NCBI GenBank assembly: GCA_964247265.1
Contig: CAXTTS010000013.1
Coordinates: 1-30,289 of the forward strand
Reading direction: 5' to 3'
Length of the DNA stretch: 30,289 nucleotides
Origin: Alterirhizorhabdus sp964247265
GTDB lineage: Bacteria > Pseudomonadota > Alphaproteobacteria > Sphingomonadales > Sphingomonadaceae
Position 1 is the stretch's first letter. Each line of letters opens with the position of its first letter. A program made the position numbers and the translations under genes. Positions 25,601 through 30,289 of this stretch are shown piece after piece. Below the pieces are notes generated by a model. It made no database searches. It was given only the letters and a program-made list of their open reading frames with translations, and was not told where the DNA came from.

Positions 25601-25645
25601 AGCCACTCCACGCCTGGCGTCGAGTGGCTGATGCCGCTGAAGCGG
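25601..25645. repeat. Two adjacent inverted repeats
   Basis: AGCCACTC (25601-25608) and GAGTGGCT (25622-25629) form an 8-bp stem with a 13-base loop. Directly after it GCCGCT/AGCGGC (25632-25645) forms a second compact stem, followed by TTATTC. No gene ends just upstream on the plus strand, so a terminator role is doubtful. They may belong to the IS remnant beside them. Confidence 0.4.
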
Positions 25646-25780
25646 CTTATTCGTGCCGGTTTGGATCATAACGACCATACAGATACGATGTTTAGGCGAT
25701 AATTTGCGGCAAAGGTTAAGACGGGAATAAACGCTTAATGCTCTTTATTCTTCTATAAGTGCCTCTTAACCAGCCGCATT

Positions 25781-25797
25781 AGTCACGCTTTGTGACT
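25781..25797. promoter_or_regulatory. Inverted repeat upstream of the autotransporter gene
   Basis: AGTCAC and GTGACT form a perfect 6-bp inverted repeat with a 5-base spacer, about 40 bases before the chosen GTG start at 25837. It follows an AT-rich stretch (25735-25765) suitable for a promoter. It could be an operator or an mRNA leader stem. Confidence 0.4.
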
Positions 25798-25824
25798 ATC
25801 GTTGTAGTCGTCCTTCGAGCAACG

Positions 25825-25829
25825 AAGGA
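25825..25829 (+). promoter_or_regulatory. Shine-Dalgarno that places the autotransporter start at a GTG
   Basis: AAGGA lies seven bases before GTG at 25837. Starting there gives a standard lipoprotein signal peptide, whereas the GTG at 25792 adds 15 residues ahead of it and overlaps an inverted repeat. Confidence 0.6.
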
Positions 25830-25836
25830 TCAGGTC

Positions 25837-28316
25837 GTGCAGTATCTCCGTCAGTCAGTCAGTGTTCTGGTATTGGCAACGCTCAGCGCATGCGGTGGCG
25901 GCGGTGGCGGCGTGAATTCGGGTGGATCGCAGGCGCCCACCGCCGCGCCTGCGCCCGCCCCGACTAGCGCCACTCCTGCGGTGCCAACTCCTACGCCGAC
26001 ACCCACGCCGGCCCCGACCGCCGCGCCCACACCGACGCCTACCCCAACGGCTACGGGCACCAATCCGGGCGCCCAGCCCGTCGCGCCCGCCCCCACGCCC
26101 ACGCCCACTGCGGCGGACGCGGACGTGAAGGCCACCACACCCGTGACCCCGACGCCAACACCGGCCCCGTCGCCGACTCCAGAACCCACGCCAGCGCCGG
26201 CCCCCACGCCGGTCGCCTCGCCTTATGCCGTGGCCGTGGCGCCGCCGGCAGGCAGCATCATCACCGCCGCCGGCGCGCAACCGATCCGCTCGGCCAACGA
26301 TACGGCCGAATTCCGCGTGAACTACACCGCCAGCGAACTCGTCGGCGGGCTCTATGCGCTGGACAATGGCTGGACCGGCCAAGGCGTCACCATCGGCGTG
26401 CTGGACGATGGCGTGAACACCGCACTGCCCGAATTCACCGGACGCATTTCCAGCCTGTCGAAGGATTTCGGCAACGAGACGCGCGGCGGCGTCACTACCG
26501 CGCGCAACCGGCTGAGCGACGACAAGGCCGATCACGGCACCGCCGTGGCCGCGATCATCGCCGGCAACCGCGATGGCAATAACGGCATGGGCGTGGCGCC
26601 CGATGCCAGCATCGCGATCCTGCGCACGTCCGACTATAATTACGATACCGGCACCGAGACGCTGTACCACGATGCCGAGGCACTCGATTATGCCGCCACC
26701 TCGGGCATCAAGGTCATCAACCGGTCACTCGCCTCGCAGGGCTATAATGGCAGCCTGAAGGCGGCGGTGGGTCGCTATGCCGCCACCGGCGGCCTGGTGG
26801 TGAACGCCGCCGGCAACAGCGGCGGCGCCAACCCGACGGACGCGGTGAACGTGGACGACGCCAACCGCAAAGGCTGGCTCTTCGTGGTCGCGCTCGATCC
26901 GTTCGTGCAGAGCGGCTACACGCTCGCCAGCTATTCGAACAAGGCGGGCAGCCTGGCGGATCGCACCGTCACCGCGGTGGGCACCAACTATACCACGCGC
27001 CTCGATGGCTCGGTCGCCGGCTTCTCCGGCACCAGTTCGGCGGCGGCGCAGGTGTCGGGGCTGGCGGCCCTGATCCTCAGCAAGTGGCCGCAGCTCTCGG
27101 GCGCGGATGCGGGCAACGTCATCCTGAACACCGCCCGCGATATCGGCGATCCCGGCGTGGACACGGTGTTCGGCCACGGCCTGATCGATGTGAAGGCGGC
27201 GCTCTCGCCAGCCAGCCCGACGATCTCGAACGGCGCTGTGCAGACGGAACTGGCGGCATCGGTAATGGCCGTGCCGGCCGCCGTCGGCACCGCCTCGATC
27301 CAGACGGCGCTGTCGGACGTGACCGTCATCGACAAATATGGTCGCGATTATAGCGGCTCGATCGCCGGGCTGGTCGTCAAGCCGGAGGCCGGGCGCGCGC
27401 AGTGGCTGCGCCGCCGCCTCGGCCAGATGAACGACGGCGGCACGAACAGCTTCGGCTATGGCGCACTCAGCGGCACGCTCGGCTATGCCAGCTATCGCAC
27501 CGGGCCGGAGGCCGGGCAGGTCCACAGCGTGCTCACCTCGGGCGAGGTGGCCTATCAGGCGGGCGGCACCGGCTTTCGGCTGGGCCTGAACGCGCAGGAT
27601 GCGCTGCAGAGCGATATCATGGGCCTGGCCCCGTTCGCCGACGGTATCCTCGCCTACGCTCCACAGGCCGGCAACAGCCTGGGGATGAATCAGGTGACCG
27701 GGCTTGGCCGTATCGGTTTCACGCTGTCCAACGGCGCGATCGGCGGCTCCCGCGCGCAGGCGGCCACGCTGTCGCTCGATACGGGGCACATGTCGCTGCG
27801 CGCCTCGCTGATCGACGAGACGGGCTCCGTGATGGGCGTCGCGTCCAAAGGCGGCCTGTCGCTCGGCCGGGGCGCCACCACCACGATGATCGAGGCGCAC
27901 CGCACTTTCGATCTGGCCGGTGGGTGGACGCTCGAAGGTTATGGCTCGGTCGGCGTCACCCGGCTGAAGATCGATGGCGCCTCGATCGTCACCGGCGCCA
28001 GCTCGCTCGTCGGCACCCGCGCCGGCATCCAGGCGAGCCGGCAGGCGTTTGGCGCCTGCTCAGCCTCGGCATCGCCCAGCCGCTCACGATCGAGAGGGGT
28101 GAGGCGCAGCTTACGGTCGGCTCGGCCTATGATCTGGCTTCGCAATCGCTCGTCTATCGCACCAGCCGCGCCAGCCTCGCCAGCGGCGAACGCCGCCTGC
28201 AGCTCACCGCCGGCTTCGCTCGAGGCACGGCGCATGGCAGCTTCCGCGCAGGCGTGATGCATGACGTGTCGGACGGCTCGACCCGCGCGCTCGCCGGCTA
28301 CCGCACCGCCTTCTGA
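25837..28316 (+). pseudogene. Lipoprotein subtilisin-like (S8) autotransporter, frameshifted near its C-terminus
   Basis: Starting at GTG 25837, the product has a lipoprotein signal with lipobox LSAC (C19), a glycine run, then a Pro/Thr-rich linker of about 100 residues. A subtilase domain follows with triad D190 (VLDDG), H233 (DHGTA) and S400 (GTSSA). A C-terminal region of beta-barrel type follows from about residue 490. This resembles NalP/SphB1-like surface lipoprotein proteases. Near 28045-28062 the frame breaks: as it stands the reading ends at 28257 in low-complexity Ser/Arg/Ala sequence. One frame over, the barrel continues (LLSLGIAQPLTIERGEAQL, then ALAGYRTAF) and ends in the terminal Phe typical of outer-membrane proteins at 28316. 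One lost base explains it. Either the gene is broken, so the protein would not insert in the outer membrane, or there is a base-calling error. Confidence 0.8.
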
Positions 28317-28319
28317 GAA

Positions 28320-28985
28320 AGAGGATGGAACTGGCGCGGACCGGGTAACGCCACCTTCCATCCTTCGGAGTCGCCGTTTTCAGCTCGGTCACGAAGCCGC
28401 TGGCGAGCGGCGTGCACGTGACCAGATTTTCACCTCAGCCGGCCAGCCCGTCGGCGATTTAGGCGCACCATTCAGCGAAAGCTCGATCAGCAGCCGGTCC
28501 GCGGCCAGCCACGCCACGAAGCCGCGGCTCGCGGGAGCGTTGAAACCGTCCTTGACAAAGCGTCCGGTGGTCAGATCGAACTCGCCCAGTTCGACTTCAT
28601 CGCTGCCCAGCGGGGACAAGGACATCACGCAGTGCGTGTACGCGGGAGGCGCCCAGGGAACCGAGTTGAGGTGCAATCCATACGCGTTCCCCTCAGCCTG
28701 GCGAAGTGCGTCAACGTCAAGCACCTCGCGCCAGGCATCCGGAGCACCGGACTTGTCGCGCCGGCCGATCGACAAGACGCCGTGAGGATGGGCGAACGAG
28801 CGTTGGAAGCGCAGCACCATCCTGCCCGCGAACGCATAGTCGGTCGGAGGATCGCCGGCTGCGAGCAGGGCCTTGAGCTCCGCCCCGATCGCGGCGTGAC
28901 CGGGCATCGCGGCAATCCTCGCCTGCGCAGCTGCGGTCTGCTCTTTCGCCCAGGTGTGGTCGCGGGCGACGAAACGACCGAGCCG
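28320..28985 (-). pseudogene. Prolyl oligopeptidase (S9) fragment, N-terminal propeller part
   Basis: The minus-strand frame reads like the N-terminal beta-propeller region of S9 prolyl oligopeptidases: a helix with DHTWAKEQTAAAQARIAAM, then FAHPHGVL, DAWREVLDVDAL, CVMSLSPLGSDEVELGEFDL and SRGFVAWLAADRLLIELSL. The first residues (the DPxxWLE block) are missing. Near base 28414 a frame change leads from KIWSR into TPLASGFVTELKTATPKDG, and homology stops by about 28320, next to the autotransporter end. The catalytic Ser-Asp-His domain is absent, so it cannot be an active peptidase. Both ends are cut at junctions with unrelated sequence, a sign of past rearrangement. The open frame extends to 29111 only because it runs antisense through the next relic. 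Confidence 0.65.
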
Positions 28986-28991
28986 GATTAG

Positions 28992-29197
28992 CCCGCCCGC
29001 GCCGGCACGAAGCAGGCGCTGGTGTTCGACATGCTGCGTAAGGAGGGCGGCGCCAGGCTCGACGAACTCGTCGCCGCCGCGGCTGACTGCCACACACCAC
29101 GCGGGCGGCACTCACCCGTCTGCGCAAGAAGGGCCACGCCATCACGCTGGTCGGCGAGCGCGGTGCTGCCCGCTACCAGCAGGCGGCGGCATGGTGA
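28992..29197 (+). pseudogene. DUF3489-domain protein relic
   Basis: GTKQALVFDMLRKEGGARLD then ELVAAA is followed, after a frame change near 29081-29087, by LPHTTRAALTRLRKKGHAIT and LVGERGAARYQQ, ending at TGA 29195-29197. Joined, this fits the DUF3489 winged-helix-like domain (TKQxxVLxxLxRxxGA...HTxRxxLxxLxKKG). The loss of a few bases removed the TGW-like middle. In alphaproteobacteria this domain usually precedes a DUF2924 gene and a large serine recombinase, as the relics here do. Confidence 0.6.
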
Positions 29198-29477
29198 TGG
29201 TCGCCAGGCTCGACCAGCAATCGCACCGGCTGGCGGCGCTGCCGCCGGCCGACCTGCCAGACAAGTGGCAGCGTGTGTGGAAGGCCCCGCCCCCGCGCCT
29301 CTCGCCCGACCTGCTGCGGATGGGTGGCCTACCGCCTGCAGGAGAAAGCGCTCGGCAAGCTGCGGGCGCGGGTAGCGGAGGACGGCTATGTCTTTGAAGG
29401 AGAGACCTACCGCGTGCTTAGTGCCATCGTGGGCCGTGACTGGCGCCGGCTGGTCGGGCTCGCGCTTCTTCGGCTGA
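29191..29477 (+). pseudogene. DUF2924-domain protein relic
   Basis: The ATG at 29191 overlaps the DUF3489 relic stop. The start frame reads MVMVARLDQQSHRLAALPPA and PPPRLSPDLLR. Near 29318-29321 the homologous reading moves to another frame (WVAYRLQEKALGKLRARV, then YVFEGETYRVLSAI). Near 29430 it moves to a third frame (AVTGAGWSGSRFFG) that ends at TGA 29475-29477. The joined order fits DUF2924 proteins, including the AYRLQExALGGL and SAIAxAxTG...FFGL blocks. With at least two frameshifts it is dead. Confidence 0.65.
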
Positions 29478-29487
29478 ACGATCAGGG

Positions 29488-29985
29488 CTAAAGCGGTTCG
29501 AGCAAGCGGCAATCCTATCCGCTGCGCGGCTAAAGGTTGATGAGGAGCAGATCGTCGTCACCATCGACGGTGCGGCGCTCGGTCGCATCTTCAACCTCCC
29601 AATTTACAGCAACCAGCAGCAGATCGTCCTCACCGCACCTGCGATCCGCATCCGCCACGGCAAGGATGTGAAGCTGGTGCTCGCCACCGACGCTGGTGCC
29701 GCAGCGGATCGCGACGAGACGCTGGTCGGCCTTATCGTCGAGGCGCACATCGTTCGAGATGCGGTGCTGGCAGCGCCTACCCTTTCGATCAGCGCGGTTG
29801 CAGCCCAGCTTGGCAAGCGCCGCACCCGCACCGCCCGGCTGATCCGCATCGCCTGGCTCTCCCCCGAGATCGTCGAGGCGCTCAGCGAACGGCGCCATCC
29901 GCCGCGGCTCACCCCATCGCGGCTGCTCGCCGCCGATCTGCTGGTCTGCTGGACAGCGCAGAGGAAGATGTTGGGCGCCGCATAG
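29488..29985 (+). pseudogene. Serine recombinase, C-terminal fragment
   Basis: An open frame ending at TAG 29983-29985 matches the C-terminal tail of large serine recombinases of the resolvase/invertase superfamily: VDEEQIVVTIDGAALG, IRIRHGKDVKLVLATD, LSISAVAAQLGKRRTRTARL, IRIAWLSPEIVEAL, and a closing WTAQRKMLG that matches the WxEQRxLLG ending. The N-terminal resolvase domain with the catalytic serine, the recombinase domain and the zinc ribbon are missing, so several hundred residues were lost. It lies 10 bases after the DUF2924 relic, the position the intact recombinase occupies in such modules. There is no start codon context that suggests expression. Confidence 0.7.
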
Positions 29986-30289
29986 CCGAATCGGCGGCCA
30001 GCATCAGCAGCGAATGACCTCGGGTGACCGGAGCCTTTCCCATTGCGCTGTTCTGAAGCCAAACTGATGCCATCGCGGCAAAAGCCAGCCTGCCAATTAC
30101 CTGCCGGAGGTGCAGTCCCGAAATCGCCACCCGAGACGCGCGGCGGATCTGGCGCGCAGCCGGCTGATACGTCAGTCTGCGGCTGCACCTGGCATTGCCT
30201 GCCCTGCAACCCCCCGGAAAAGCCGGTGACAATTGCTCCACGCCCGAAGGCTAGGTTATTGAATGGGAACGATGGAAATGATGGTGCCC
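29986..30289. other. 304-bp terminal stretch without a recognised gene
   Basis: I see no recognisable gene or RNA here. Antisense frames cross it but carry no known motif. A short plus-strand frame begins at an ATG at 30265 just before the window edge, with no Shine-Dalgarno sequence, so it cannot be called. Confidence 0.35.

Noticed and set aside
25927..26215. Pro/Thr/Ala-rich repeat considered as a DNA tandem repeat or satellite
   Set aside because: It is the in-frame low-complexity linker of the autotransporter, and the DNA repeats are imperfect.
26725..27900. Minus-strand open frame of 391 codons within the autotransporter
   Set aside because: Antisense shadow with Arg/His/Ala-rich composition and no motif.

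Overview
The window is GC-rich (apart from a few AT-rich intergenic patches), densely packed and full of ATGA stop/start overlaps. The protein families (AttH-type ABC operon, DUF885 peptidase, lipoprotein subtilase autotransporter, TagH-type FHA protein, DUF3489/DUF2924/serine recombinase remnants) suggest an alphaproteobacterium, most likely a sphingomonad. That assignment is inference from family content, not a database match.

Layout. (1) 1-395: a decayed 3' fragment of an NADH:flavin oxidoreductase gene. (2) 491-4720, plus strand: a three-gene overlapping operon of ABC ATPase, FtsX-type permease and AttH/CrtC-like lipocalin protein. (3) 16206-4763, minus strand: a six-gene glycan operon. 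In transcription order it encodes a small beta-sandwich protein, a coiled-coil/methyltransferase-like protein, a GT2-GT4 bifunctional glycosyltransferase, an alpha/beta hydrolase, a TPR protein and a 1793-residue multi-module GT4 protein. (4) 16428-17144, plus strand: a Stf0-like sulfotransferase, divergent from the glycan operon across an AT-rich 221-bp region. (5) 19030-17195, minus strand: a DUF885 peptidase with a possible Tat signal. (6) 25259-19383, minus strand: five genes joined by 4-base overlaps or a 3-base gap. They encode a membrane EAL protein with a degenerate GGDEF domain, a LysM/TPR lipoprotein, a transmembrane Ser/Thr kinase with periplasmic and HAMP regions, a TagH-like FHA protein and a PP2C phosphatase. 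(7) 25260-30289: a decayed region with an IS5-type transposase scrap, a frameshifted lipoprotein subtilisin autotransporter, a prolyl-oligopeptidase fragment, and relics of a DUF3489-DUF2924-serine recombinase module.

How the parts fit. The glycan operon and the divergent sulfotransferase look like a set for building and decorating a surface glycan. The large GT4 protein and the coiled-coil protein recall, by architecture only, the WbdA/WbdD pairing of some O-antigen systems. The five-gene signalling operon is the most unusual feature. It joins c-di-GMP hydrolysis, an envelope LysM lipoprotein, and a complete kinase-FHA-phosphatase circuit of the type linked to type VI secretion, with no Tss gene visible in the window. 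No RNA gene, CRISPR array or intact mobile element was recognised.
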